DNA from: DASUHT01 sp038230835
GTDB lineage: Bacteria > Actinomycetota > Thermoleophilia > Gaiellales > JAICJC01
Direction: 5' to 3'
Assembly: GCA_038230835.1 (NCBI GenBank)
Contig: JBBRMM010000004.1
Span: forward strand, 180,166 to 244,165
DNA: 64,000 bases
In this document: positions 1 through 8,334 of the stretch, piece after piece
How the letters are laid out: each line of letters opens with the position of its first letter
How positions within the stretch are numbered: the first letter of the stretch is position 1
Notes under the pieces: generated by a model
Seen by the model: only the letters and a program-made list of their open reading frames with translations
Told to the model about the DNA's origin: nothing
Databases searched by the model: none
Program-made: the position numbers and the translations under genes

Positions 1-737
1 ACACCCTGCTGGCGTTCGTGGTGTTCCGCAAGCTGTGGCGCAAGCCCCTCTGGCTGGTGATCCCGGGCGGCGTGGCATTCATCGCCGTCGAGCTGACGTT
101 CTTCGCGGCCAACCTGCCCAAGGTGGCGAGCGGCGGCTGGCTGCCACTGGTGGTGGGCGCGGTCTTCTTCACGGCGCTGACGACCTGGCACCGCGGCCGC
201 ATGCTGCTCGGGCGGGCATTGCGTGAAGGCCGCGTGCCGGTGCGCCGGTACCTGAACCGCATGATCGACAACCCGCCCGCGCGGGCACCGGGGACGGCCG
301 TGTTCCTCACCACCTCCCTGGACGCCATCCCGTCGGCGCTGCTCAACAACGCCGAGCACAACCACATCGTGCACGAGCACGTGGTGCTGCTGAAGGTCGA
401 GACGATCGGCGTACCCCACGTCGACGATGCACACCGGATCCTGATCGAGCCGATGCGACTCGGGTTCGTGGGCGTGACGGCGCGCTACGGCTACCAGGAC
501 GAGCCGGACGTGGTCTCGGCGCTGGAACTGGCCCGCCGGCAGGGACTCGAGCTCGACGTCGAGCGCACGTCGTACTACGTCGACCACGTGTCCCTCGTCC
601 CCACCGGCCACTCCCCGATCGCAGGCTGGCGCAAGCGGCTGTTCGCCGTGCTCTACCAGAACTCGACGCCGATTGCCCGCTACTTCCAGGTCCCGCCCGA
701 CCGGGTGTTCGAAGTCGGCGTCTACGTCGAGTTGTGA
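1..737 (+). CDS. kup: Kup-type potassium uptake protein, C-terminal part
   Basis: The gene enters from before the window; the frame is open from base 3 and about 244 residues are visible. Low-affinity K+ uptake permeases of the KUP/HAK/KT family have a membrane core and a cytosolic C-terminal domain. Here the last membrane helices are seen (GGWLPLVVGAVFFTALTTW), followed by the cytosolic domain with the family segments FLTTSLDAIPSALLNN and HEHVVLLKV, ending in VFEVGVYVEL. The protein end is intact. Its N-terminus and promoter lie outside the window. Confidence 0.93.
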   Translation, partial: TLLAFVVFRKLWRKPLWLVIPGGVAFIAVELTFFAANLPKVASGGWLPLVVGAVFFTALTTWHRGRMLLGRALREGRVPVRRYLNRMIDNPPARAPGTAVFLTTSLDAIPSALLNNAEHNHIVHEHVVLLKVETIGVPHVDDAHRILIEPMRLGFVGVTARYGYQDEPDVVSALELARRQGLELDVERTSYYVDHVSLVPTGHSPIAGWRKRLFAVLYQNSTPIARYFQVPPDRVFEVGVYVEL

Positions 738-741
738 GCGC

Positions 742-1197
742 TCAGGCGGCGGGCGGTGCGGCCTGCCGGGTGCCGAGCAGCCTGAGCGTGATCCCGGCGG
801 GGGCCGCCTTGCCCAACGTCCAGCGTTCGATCACGTAGCTGGTGTAGGCGCCGGCCGCGAGCGCGGACGCCGTCCTGTGGGTGGGCAGCCTGGTGGCGGC
901 CGCGGCCTGGCGCTCCGTCTCCCACAGGCAGAAGCTGAGGCTGCGGCGGCGGCGATCGAGCAGGCCCTGGTGATAGTGCAGCAGTCCGCCTGACGCAACC
1001 GCCTCGGCAAAGGCGAGCTTGTCCTCGCGCCAAAGGCCGCGGCTGTCGGCACCCGCACGCCGGTGCGACCGGAACACCACCAGGTGGTAGTCGCCGTCGC
1101 CAAGCGGGGCGGCCAGGCTGTGCCAGTCGAATGCGGCAGCGGTGGCAAGCCCGGCGTGTGCGGCCCCGCCGAGGGGCTTCACGACCAGTCGTTCCAT
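742..1197 (-). CDS. Uncharacterised 151-residue protein, weakly monooxygenase-like
   Basis: The ORF is convergent with kup, its stop four bases from the kup stop. The segments DYHLVVFRSH and SLSFCLWETERQAAAAT recall the small ferredoxin-like fold proteins of the antibiotic-biosynthesis-monooxygenase superfamily, where a conserved FxLWE-type strand is common. No catalytic residue can be assigned. No signal peptide or membrane helix is visible. It could be a stress-related dimeric alpha-beta barrel protein; that is inference only. Confidence 0.6.
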   Translation of the reverse strand: MERLVVKPLGGAAHAGLATAAAFDWHSLAAPLGDGDYHLVVFRSHRRAGADSRGLWREDKLAFAEAVASGGLLHYHQGLLDRRRRSLSFCLWETERQAAAATRLPTHRTASALAAGAYTSYVIERWTLGKAAPAGITLRLLGTRQAAPPAA

Positions 1198-1348
1198 GGT
1201 GCTTCCAGGCTACCGCACGTCGCCGCCGCCGGCGACTGGCCGAGCGGCCTCAAGCAACGATCGTGGCGAATCTGTTCGCGGTGTGGGAAGATCGCTGGTG
1301 GAAGCCGCGTCTGGAGGACAACCACCCGCCCACCACCAGGAGGACACC

Positions 1349-1501
1349 ATGGGATCGGACGAGCGAGACCGCAAGCGGCAGGACGAGCCTGACGTGGAGG
1401 CGCACAAGTTTCGGGCGAAGGACGAGGAGCCCAAGACGGAGCCCGAAGACAAGGCTGACGACGAGACTCCCGACGTCGAGGCGCACAAGTTCAAGGCGTG
1501 A
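1349..1501 (+). CDS. Small acidic 50-residue protein with a duplicated DVEAHKF motif
   Basis: An ATG preceded by a strong Shine-Dalgarno (AGGAGGA, 1339-1345) opens a 50-codon gene; longer in-frame starts upstream lack such a site. The product is nearly all charged or polar and contains DVEAHKFRA (about residues 15-23) and again DVEAHKFKA at the extreme C-terminus, separated by a Lys/Glu/Asp linker. There is no Cys, membrane segment or signal peptide, so it is probably disordered and cytosolic. The function is not known to me. Confidence 0.7.
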   Translation: MGSDERDRKRQDEPDVEAHKFRAKDEEPKTEPEDKADDETPDVEAHKFKA

Positions 1502-1551
1502 GTCGCGGACCGGTGCCGCGGGCGTCATGAGCCGCGGCACCGGATCCCCGG

Positions 1552-2193
1552 TCATATCCACCGGGAAACGACGTCTTCCACCGCCTCCAGGAGGGCGATT
1601 CCGGCTTTCCTGTCCTCCGGTTCGGCGCCATTGAGAGCGGCCACGAGCCGCGTCAGCACCGCGGCGTCACCCACGCCCTCGTCGAGTAGCGCACGCGCGG
1701 CGCGCGACCGCGCCAGCAGGTCGAGCGCAATCGCCGCCTGGGTCGCGAACATGCCCAGCAGATCCCCCTGCTCAACGGTGAAGCGCTCGCCCGATGGCCT
1801 GTCGAGCACCTCCAGCACGCCGAGCGAGCGTTCACCCGAAAGGAGCGGCACGGCCATGATCGCCTTCGGAACGTACCCCGTCGACTCGGCTGCCTGACTC
1901 GCAAACCGCGGATCGGAACTGACGTCGTCCAGCACGAGCGGCTGGCGGGTGACCATCACCCACCCGGCGATCCCGGTGCTCGACGGGAAGCGACGGCCGA
2001 CCAGGCTCTCCTCGCCCTCGCCGCTGACCGCCTCGAACACGAGTTGGTCGGCCTCCTCGTCGAGCAGGAACACCGAGGCCGCCCGCGCGCCGAAGATCGC
2101 CCGGGCGACGTCGACGATCGACCGCAACAGCGCGCGATGCAGATCGTCGCCGGGTAGCAACCCGGCCGCGACGGCCGCTCGACTGTCGGTCAC
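1552..2193 (-). CDS. GAF-domain sensor protein
   Basis: A 213-residue protein made almost wholly of one GAF domain (about residues 20-165; segments GIAGWVMVTRQPLVLDDVSS and AIMAVPLLSGERSLGVLEV), followed by a helical C-terminus. GAF domains bind small ligands or act as redox/light sensors; no output domain is attached. The start is the GTG that overlaps the upstream subtilase stop (GTGA). A longer open frame exists but would lie inside the protease gene. It is the last gene of a five-gene operon and may sense a signal for the sigma factor or protease (inference). Confidence 0.85.
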   Translation of the reverse strand: MTDSRAAVAAGLLPGDDLHRALLRSIVDVARAIFGARAASVFLLDEEADQLVFEAVSGEGEESLVGRRFPSSTGIAGWVMVTRQPLVLDDVSSDPRFASQAAESTGYVPKAIMAVPLLSGERSLGVLEVLDRPSGERFTVEQGDLLGMFATQAAIALDLLARSRAARALLDEGVGDAAVLTRLVAALNGAEPEDRKAGIALLEAVEDVVSRWI

Positions 2194-3026
2194 GGATGTG
2201 TCCCCGCGTTGTCGGCGGTCAGGCCGAGCAGGGTCTTCACTTCGGCCGGGGTCAGATCCGGATGCTTGGAGCGGATGAGCGCACAGATGCCCGCGATGTG
2301 AGGGGTGGCGAAGCTGTTGCCGCTCGCGCGGAGCGTCGAACCGTCCGCCCAGGCGACGTCGACCTCGACACCGCGAGCGTAGAACTCGACCGGCGGCTCG
2401 GGGTTTCGGAGGTAGGCAAGTGGGTCGTCCAGGTCGTGGCTGGCAACCGACACGACCGACGCGAAGCGCCACGGGTAGCTGCGCACCGGCATGTTGTGCG
2501 CTGAGGCGACGATCAGGCTGCGCTTGAAGTACGCGTCGTCGGTCAGGGCGTGCAGGTCGGGCACGAATCGCTCCTTGGTGGTCGAAAGGCTCATGTTGAT
2601 CACGTCGAAGCCTCGCATGACCGCCCAGCGGAGGCCCTCGATCAGAGCCGGACCGCTACCGACGAACCCCTCGCCGAGCACGCGCACGCTGACCAGGTCG
2701 CAGTCCGGAGCCAGCGCCCTGATGATGCCGGCACAGGCGGTGCCATGCCCGCAGACATCACCGAGATCATCCGGTTCGACCAGCGTCTCGCCGTCCGCCA
2801 CCGTCACCGACACCGCCTCGCGGACGCCGCCGACCAACGGGTGGCCGGCATCCACCCCGCTGTCGACCACACAGACGGTCGCCCCGGCCCCGGTCGAATC
2901 CCCGAACGCCCACGCCCGGTCGACGCGTTCCGGCCATGGCCGAGCCCCGAGGAGCCGGCGGGCCGCCGATCCCGCGATCGCGTGCGCGGGCAGGGCATCG
3001 TCACTCGCGTGCAGTCTCACGGACAC
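2190..3026 (-). CDS. Subtilisin-like serine peptidase (family S8), no signal peptide
   Basis: 278 residues with the full S8 catalytic triad: Asp55 in VVDSGVD, His94 in GHGTACAG, Ser238 in GNSFATPH, and the oxyanion Asn178. It is a bare catalytic domain. There is no secretion signal and only about 40 residues precede the first catalytic strand, so a cytosolic maturation or regulatory protease is more likely than a secreted degradative one. The GTG start lies 42 bases after the small leader-like gene, and its TGA overlaps the GAF gene start. Similar compact S8 proteases occur beside RiPP precursors and regulators; the substrate here is unknown, the 85-residue neighbour being the obvious candidate. 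Confidence 0.93.
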   Translation of the reverse strand: MSVRLHASDDALPAHAIAGSAARRLLGARPWPERVDRAWAFGDSTGAGATVCVVDSGVDAGHPLVGGVREAVSVTVADGETLVEPDDLGDVCGHGTACAGIIRALAPDCDLVSVRVLGEGFVGSGPALIEGLRWAVMRGFDVINMSLSTTKERFVPDLHALTDDAYFKRSLIVASAHNMPVRSYPWRFASVVSVASHDLDDPLAYLRNPEPPVEFYARGVEVDVAWADGSTLRASGNSFATPHIAGICALIRSKHPDLTPAEVKTLLGLTADNAGTHP

Positions 3027-3068
3027 CGCGCGATCGTACTCCGTTCACGAGTGCAGACGTGGGGCGGC

Positions 3069-3326
3069 TCAGGCGTCGGCCGGCGGGAGCCGGCGCAGGA
3101 TGTGAGCGACGACGTCGTCGGCGAGTTCGTACCCCTCCTGGCGAAGCGCCCCGGACGCGTCCTTGCGAAGCGCATCGCGGAACGTCGGGCTGCTGCCCGC
3201 CCGCTCGAGGATGGAGTCGATCTCGTCGCGCACGAATGGCAGCTCCTGCGCCGTTCGCACCCACGACTCGGGTGCCGGCGGGAGGAGCCGCAAAAGGTGT
3301 TCGAGGTTTCGGTCGTCCATGCTCAC
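3069..3326 (-). CDS. 85-residue NHLP/Os1348-like leader-type small protein (tentative)
   Basis: The N-terminal half carries LLRLLPPAPESWVRTAQELP, a motif I associate with small actinobacterial proteins of unknown function. The second half (TFRDALRKDASGALRQEGYE, then a helical end) has the F-x-x-x-L-x-x-D-x-x-x-A-L-x-x-x-G-Y pattern of nitrile-hydratase-leader-like (NHLP) RiPP precursors. There is no Cys and no obvious core peptide after the leader-like part. The GTG start overlaps the sigma factor stop (GTGA); an ATG six bases on is an alternative. It may be a protease substrate, a precursor without a classical core, or a sigma regulator. The family assignment is from pattern memory only. Confidence 0.65.
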   Translation of the reverse strand: MSMDDRNLEHLLRLLPPAPESWVRTAQELPFVRDEIDSILERAGSSPTFRDALRKDASGALRQEGYELADDVVAHILRRLPPADA

Positions 3327-3877
3327 CTTCTCTCAGACGGCCGCTGTGCGGGTTGTCTTCCCTCGAGGCTCGCCCGGAGCCTGGCCAGGCACCGGCTGAT
3401 CCGGCTTGCGATCGTGCCTGCGGCGATCCCCAGCTCCGCGCCGATGACGACGTACGGCTGCTCGCGGCAGAAGAAGCGGTCGAGGATGTCCCGGCACGGT
3501 TGCGACAGCCCTTCCAGCGCCTGGCGCACGACGAGCGCGAGCTCGAGCTGCTCGAGCTGGTCGTCCACGGCGCCGGCCGTCTCGTCGGTCAACTCGAGCG
3601 TGTCGCGCCTGCGGCGGAGGTGGTCGATGCACAACCTGCGGGTGAGCTGGCCGATCCAGGCCACCAGAGCGTCGTCGTCGCGCAACATCTCGAGCCGTTC
3701 GAACACCCGGCTGAAGACGTCCTGGAAGACGTCCTCGGCCTCGTCGGGCGGCAGTCGGAAGACCCGCATGATGATGGCGTAGACATAGCGGGAGTGGGTG
3801 GCGACCAGTTCCCGCCAGGCGTCCTGGTCGCCTCGCCGGCACCGCTCGACGAGCGCATGCACGGGCGTCTCGCTCAT
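3323..3877 (-). CDS. Sigma-70 family (ECF-like) sigma factor
   Basis: 184 residues. Region 2 contains LPPDEAEDVFQDVFSRVFER and DHLRRRRD; region 4 has the helix-turn-helix around LSQPCRDILDRFF and AAGTIASRISRCLARLR. It would direct RNA polymerase to a dedicated promoter set. The ATG overlaps the TGA of the MFS gene (ATGA) and the stop overlaps the next start, so it is translationally coupled on both sides. No typical anti-sigma factor is adjacent; the small protein, subtilase or GAF protein could fill that role (inference). Confidence 0.9.
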   Translation of the reverse strand: MSETPVHALVERCRRGDQDAWRELVATHSRYVYAIIMRVFRLPPDEAEDVFQDVFSRVFERLEMLRDDDALVAWIGQLTRRLCIDHLRRRRDTLELTDETAGAVDDQLEQLELALVVRQALEGLSQPCRDILDRFFCREQPYVVIGAELGIAAGTIASRISRCLARLRASLEGRQPAQRPSERR

Positions 3878-5520
3878 GCCGTCACCACGCCGGGCCGCAG
3901 CGCGCCCAGGCGCGCCGAGATGACGACGTCGGCCTCCGCCGCGCTCGGCGGGTGACCGGTGACCGCGGCCAGGAACTCCTCGCGGGCCAGTGTCAGCAGG
4001 TCGCACGCGGTAAGCGCGCGCACGCTTGCGGTGCGCGGCACGTCGCGCAGCAGCGCGATCTCGCCGAACACGTCGCCCGCCTCGAGCGGCGAGCCTGAAC
4101 GCCCGTCGACATCGACCGCGAGCTCGCCGGAAGCTACCAGATACAAGCGATCACCCGGATCTCCCTGATGGATCACCCCCGCGCCGGCGGCGACGGCGAG
4201 CGGCTCCAGCTGCCGCGCAAGCTGCTCGAGCGTCCCGTCGGCCAGCGGCGCGAAGATGCGGTGGGCGCGCAGCAACTCCACCCGCCGTCCGGTGTCTGGG
4301 TCGAGGCTGTCGAGCTGCATCAGCGTGCGGGCAACGACCGCCACTACCGCCGGCAGCACGAGCCCGGTGATGACCAGCGCTGGGCGGATGCCGAGTACGT
4401 GGATTGCGACCGGGGCGAGCACCGAGCCGATGCCCAGCGACGCCATCAGCAGGCTCTCGACCACACCGAACACACGACCCAGCACCGCGTCGGGCGCCGA
4501 TCGTTGGATCAGGGTGACCGCAGTGACGTCGACGATCGTGTTGCTCACCCCCACTCCGGCTATCAGCACCACCACGATCCACGTGCTGGTCGTCGCGCCC
4601 AGCACCGCCACCCCGGTGCCCCACCCGATCACCCCCACCGCGAAGACGGCGGCGAGCCTCCGTGTTCCGGCCAGCCCGGTCGCGATCACACCGCCCAGAA
4701 TGGCGCCCACACCAAACACCGAGTCGAGGTACCCCACGCCGGCGTTGCCCAGTCCGAGCACGTCGATCGCCAGCACCACGGTGAACACACCGAGCGCACC
4801 CGCAACCATGCATTGGGCTGCGTAGGTGCACGTCACCGCTATCAGCGCGGGCGCCGAGGCGATCGTCCTCAGGCCCGCGGTGAGTCCGGTGTGCGCCTCC
4901 CCTGCCGCCCCGGGCGGATCGGCGCTCCGTGGCGGCTCGTCGATCGACCAGACCAGCGCCGCCGACCACAGGTAGGCGGCGACGCACAGCGCGAAGACGG
5001 ACGCCGTACCGGACACCGCGAGCACCAGACCGCCAATCCCGGGCCCCACAAAGATCCCGGCACCCTCGATCGTGCCGGCAAGCGCGTTGGACGCCGTGAC
5101 CTGCTCCGGGGTGGCCGCAAGCGCCGGCACGAGCGCCGCCTGCGCCGGGCGGAAGGCGGTTGAGACCACCGAGATCACCACCGCCAAGGCGTAGATCGAC
5201 CACGCCGAAGCATGCGTCACCGCGAGCACGCCGACCGCGATCGTGAGCGCCGCGCGCAGGACATCGCAGATCACCATCACCGGCCGCCGTTGGTGGCGGT
5301 CGGCCAACGCCGAGAGCAGCGGCGAGGCGAGCGACGCGGCGACCATCCGAGCCAGGATCAGCCACCCCACGGCCGCGGCGCCACCCGCACGGTAGGCGAT
5401 CACCGACAGCGCGATCAGGTAGGCGTAGGAGCCGAGTACCGACCCGGCCCACGCCAGCTGCAGGCGGCGAAGTTCCGGGTTGGCGACGGCCACACCAAGT
5501 GCCTGGAGACGGCCGGACAT
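3874..5520 (-). CDS. MFS transporter with C-terminal cyclic-nucleotide-binding domain
   Basis: 548 residues. About residues 10-400 form a 12-helix major facilitator transporter with loop motif SALADRHQRRPVMVICD. From about 415 a cNMP-binding domain follows, with the phosphate-binding cassette GDVFGEIALLRDVPRTASV. The fusion suggests efflux or uptake gated by, or tethered to, cAMP/cGMP or a related ligand. It is the first gene of the sigma-protease operon, so its substrate may be linked to that system, although MFS sequence does not reveal the substrate. Confidence 0.9.
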   Translation of the reverse strand: MSGRLQALGVAVANPELRRLQLAWAGSVLGSYAYLIALSVIAYRAGGAAAVGWLILARMVAASLASPLLSALADRHQRRPVMVICDVLRAALTIAVGVLAVTHASAWSIYALAVVISVVSTAFRPAQAALVPALAATPEQVTASNALAGTIEGAGIFVGPGIGGLVLAVSGTASVFALCVAAYLWSAALVWSIDEPPRSADPPGAAGEAHTGLTAGLRTIASAPALIAVTCTYAAQCMVAGALGVFTVVLAIDVLGLGNAGVGYLDSVFGVGAILGGVIATGLAGTRRLAAVFAVGVIGWGTGVAVLGATTSTWIVVVLIAGVGVSNTIVDVTAVTLIQRSAPDAVLGRVFGVVESLLMASLGIGSVLAPVAIHVLGIRPALVITGLVLPAVVAVVARTLMQLDSLDPDTGRRVELLRAHRIFAPLADGTLEQLARQLEPLAVAAGAGVIHQGDPGDRLYLVASGELAVDVDGRSGSPLEAGDVFGEIALLRDVPRTASVRALTACDLLTLAREEFLAAVTGHPPSAAEADVVISARLGALRPGVVTA

Positions 5521-5583
5521 CGGCCCATCATTGCAAGTTTGGACACCCCGGGTATGCGCGGACGGATACCGAGGTGGACGGGC

Positions 5584-6444
5584 TCACGCGCCCGGCGTCG
5601 GGCGGAGGTAGACAAACCAGTACACGGCGCCGACCATCACCGCTCCGCCGATCACGTTGCCGATCGTCACGGGGAGGAGGTTGCCGGCGAGGAAACGTCC
5701 CCAGGTCAGGTGTGAGAGGTCGGGCAGCCCCTGCTGCGTCGCAACGAACCCGGAGTCGCTCTTGACCAGCAGGCCCATGGGGATGAAGAACATGTTCGCG
5801 ACGCTGTGCTCGAAGCCGGCGGCCACGAAGGCGGCGATCGGTGGGACGATCGAAAGAATCTTGTCGGTCGTCGTGCGGGCGCTGTAACACAGCCACACAG
5901 CGAGGCAGACGAGGGCGTTGCAGAGCGCCCCGAGCGCGATCGCCTGAACGAAGCCCAGGTTCGTCTTGGCCGCCGCGATCGTGAGCGCCTGGACGCCCAC
6001 AGCTCCTCCACCGAACTCGTACTGCTTGCCGGCAAACAGCACGCCGGCTGTGGCGAGCGCGCCGACGAAGTTGCCGCAGTAGACGATCGCCCAGTTACGA
6101 AGCAGGCGCTGGGTCGAGACTCGACGCCCGGCCCAGGCCATGACGATCAGGTTGTTGCCGGTGAACAGTTCCGCGCCCGCAACCACCACGAGGATCATGC
6201 CCAGCGAAAAGGCCAGCCCGGCCAGCAGCCGCGAGACGCCGTAGGGAAGGTTGGCTCCGCCTGCCGTGACGGTCGTTGCGAAGACCGCACCGAGCGCGAT
6301 GAACGCTCCGGCGAGCACCCCCAGCGCGAAGGTGCTCGCCACCGGCAGCGCCGCCTTCGCCGTGCCGACCTCCTCAGCCCTGCGGGCCATCTCCGGAGGT
6401 GGGAGGGAGTCGAACCCTGTGGTGGCGAATGTGCGATCGGTCAT
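5584..6444 (-). CDS. Formate/nitrite transporter (FNT family) channel
   Basis: 286 residues with six membrane helices. Family marks are AELFTGNNLIVMAWAGR (broken helix), Lys160 in AAAKTNLGF and the central gating His213 in GFEHSVANMFFIPMG. These pentameric aquaporin-like channels carry formate, nitrite or hydrosulfide; the sequence alone does not tell which. A short cytosolic N-terminus of about 35 residues precedes helix 1. The next gene downstream on the strand is the MFS transporter gene 63 bases on, so a separate transcript is likely. Confidence 0.92.
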   Translation of the reverse strand: MTDRTFATTGFDSLPPPEMARRAEEVGTAKAALPVASTFALGVLAGAFIALGAVFATTVTAGGANLPYGVSRLLAGLAFSLGMILVVVAGAELFTGNNLIVMAWAGRRVSTQRLLRNWAIVYCGNFVGALATAGVLFAGKQYEFGGGAVGVQALTIAAAKTNLGFVQAIALGALCNALVCLAVWLCYSARTTTDKILSIVPPIAAFVAAGFEHSVANMFFIPMGLLVKSDSGFVATQQGLPDLSHLTWGRFLAGNLLPVTIGNVIGGAVMVGAVYWFVYLRPTPGA

Positions 6445-6467
6445 GGCTGCGCCTCGACCACCGGCGG

Positions 6468-6824
6468 TTATGCGCGGGTCAGGTTGTCGGCCACGACGTG
6501 GGTGATGGTTGGCAGAATCCGCGCTGCCTCAACGGTCTGGGGCGACGCCGGCAGCTTTGCGATCCCGCTCACACCACGCAGCAGGACGCCCAGCGACCAG
6601 CCGAACCCGCCCGGTCGACGACCGCTCTGGGTGAACGGTTCGGCCAGCGTGATCGTGTGGCATCCGGTCGCGATCTCGGTGTCGACGTCTGCGGCGAGCA
6701 GGGCGTCCGCCAGGATCCCCGCAGCCCGCCCGGCGCTTATCCTGGGGTCGTCGTGATCGCGGAGCAGTCCGACCCCGGACACGACGTCGTCCCACTCCGC
6801 CTCGGCACAGACAAACGTCTTCAT
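6468..6824 (-). CDS. Uncharacterised 118-residue protein upstream of the FNT gene
   Basis: Starts MKTFVCAEAEWDDVVSGVGL and ends 23 bases before the FNT gene on the same strand, so the two are probably co-transcribed. It has one internal TGCHTITLAEPF segment, no membrane helix and no motif I can name. The start ATG follows a GGAGG-like site (CTGGAGGTCGC). The neighbour suggests a role with small-anion transport, but nothing in the sequence proves that. Confidence 0.6.
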   Translation of the reverse strand: MKTFVCAEAEWDDVVSGVGLLRDHDDPRISAGRAAGILADALLAADVDTEIATGCHTITLAEPFTQSGRRPGGFGWSLGVLLRGVSGIAKLPASPQTVEAARILPTITHVVADNLTRA

Positions 6825-6975
6825 TGCAGCGACCTCCAGGGCACGACGACGCGGCGCGCCGCCTTGAGGAGGATCAGCGAGCGACCTGGAACGTCCGTTT
6901 CAACCCAGCGCCGCCACGAGGCAGGCGGATCCCTCAACCCACGGTAGCACGGCGTATGCGAGTAGACTGACCTCG

Positions 6976-7167
6976 ATGCGCGAATACACCGAGAACCGAA
7001 AGTGCGGCAACCCCGAGTGCCGGCTCTACGGACGGGCCACGGTGCACAGCGTCCGGCGGGTCGAGGGTCAGGTCGGATTCGCCCGCATGTGCGTGGTCTG
7101 CGGCAAGGACCGCATCGTCGATCCGCCGCCCGCGGCGCTCGCCGTCGCCGCGCCCGACGCCGCCTAG
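6976..7167 (+). CDS. Small 63-residue zinc-ribbon-like protein
   Basis: Four cysteines are arranged CGNPEC (C10, C15) and CVVCG (C39, C42), a plausible Zn site. The rest is a basic N-terminal half and an Ala/Pro-rich tail. A TAGACT box at 6963-6968 lies seven bases before the ATG, giving a leaderless transcript. It is divergent from the 118-residue gene. No enzyme family is recognised; it may be a nucleic-acid-binding or accessory protein. Confidence 0.65.
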   Translation: MREYTENRKCGNPECRLYGRATVHSVRRVEGQVGFARMCVVCGKDRIVDPPPAALAVAAPDAA

Positions 7168-7184
7168 AATTCGTCCGCCTCGTC

Positions 7185-8249
7185 CTACGGACGAACGGTG
7201 ACCGGGACGCGCTGCACAGCGTTGTTGGAGTAGCCGCCGATGTTCCATGAGGGAGTGAGTGGCTGGCGGTTACCGGCGACATCGACGGCGGAGCAGCACA
7301 ACTCGTACCGCCCGGGCCGGTCCGGCTGCCAGGTGTACGACCACCCCCGCCAGGCATGCTCTCCGATCGGCTCTGCGAGGCCGGCCGGGCGCCATGACTC
7401 GCCGCCGTCGCTGGAGACGTCGACCGATGCGATCGCGCCCCACCCCGACCACGCGCGGCCGTCGATGCGCACCGGGCCGCAGTCGACGAACCGTTCACGG
7501 GTCATGAAGTCGGGGATCCCGGGCGGCACCATCAGCGCACGGGGCAGCATACGGGTGACCGGGACGCCCGATTCGTCCTCGGATTGGCGGATCCGGTAGG
7601 CGGTCGCCTGCTGGTGGCCCTCGAAGGGCTGGGACACCACCCGCATGCCGCGCAGCCATTTGACGCTGGTCATCCCGTACCAGCCCGGAACGACCAGCCG
7701 CAGCGGATACCCGTGCTGGGGCAACAGCGGCACGCCGTTGGCCGCATAGGCAAGCATGACGCCGTCGGATCGGGCATCCTCGAGTGACAGGCTGCGAGCG
7801 TAGAGCTGCTCGACTCCGCCGTCGATGCCCGCGTCGAGGCCCTCGAACACCACCTCGACGGCACCGGTGTCCACCCCGGCATCGTCCAGCAGCTCGGCCA
7901 CGGTGGTACCGGTCCACTCGATGGTGCCGACAGCTTCGAGCAACCACGGCTGGCTGATCACGTGAGGCTGCACCAGGGCGCGCCCGTTGCCCGCACACTC
8001 CATGGTCACCGGCCGAGTGACGACCGGCCGGGCCTGGATGTCCGCGAGGGTGAGCGACATCGGGCGCCGTACGGATCCCTCGATCTCCAGTCGCCAGCCG
8101 GCCGGGTCGACGACCGGGATGTCGAAGTGCGTCAGCACGTAGTGCAGGCCAAGCGGCGTCACCGGGTGGGCCAGCGCCTCCAGCGGCAGGCCGTGGTTTC
8201 GGGTGGCCAGCTGCAGTTCCTCGAGGCTCAGCGACGGTCCTGACTCCAT
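7185..8249 (-). CDS. Sulfite-oxidase-family molybdopterin enzyme
   Basis: 354 residues. The Mo-ligating cysteine is Cys85 in VTMECAGNGR; downstream are GYPLRLVVPGWYGMTSVKWL and the C-terminal dimerisation (Mo-co) domain with VDVSSDGGESW and YELCCSAVDVAGNRQ. Family members oxidise sulfite or reduce sulfoxides/nitrate using a single pyranopterin Mo centre. No Tat signal peptide is seen, so it looks cytosolic unless exported with a partner. A TAGGCT -10 box (8256-8261, minus) sits six bases before the ATG. No heme subunit gene is nearby. Confidence 0.9.
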   Translation of the reverse strand: MESGPSLSLEELQLATRNHGLPLEALAHPVTPLGLHYVLTHFDIPVVDPAGWRLEIEGSVRRPMSLTLADIQARPVVTRPVTMECAGNGRALVQPHVISQPWLLEAVGTIEWTGTTVAELLDDAGVDTGAVEVVFEGLDAGIDGGVEQLYARSLSLEDARSDGVMLAYAANGVPLLPQHGYPLRLVVPGWYGMTSVKWLRGMRVVSQPFEGHQQATAYRIRQSEDESGVPVTRMLPRALMVPPGIPDFMTRERFVDCGPVRIDGRAWSGWGAIASVDVSSDGGESWRPAGLAEPIGEHAWRGWSYTWQPDRPGRYELCCSAVDVAGNRQPLTPSWNIGGYSNNAVQRVPVTVRP

Positions 8250-8334
8250 GGCCGAAGCCTAGACGCGACTCGCGCACGACACCGAGCGCTTCACTGCCCA
8301 CGTTGAGCTGGACAACCATTACCATCAACCGAGG

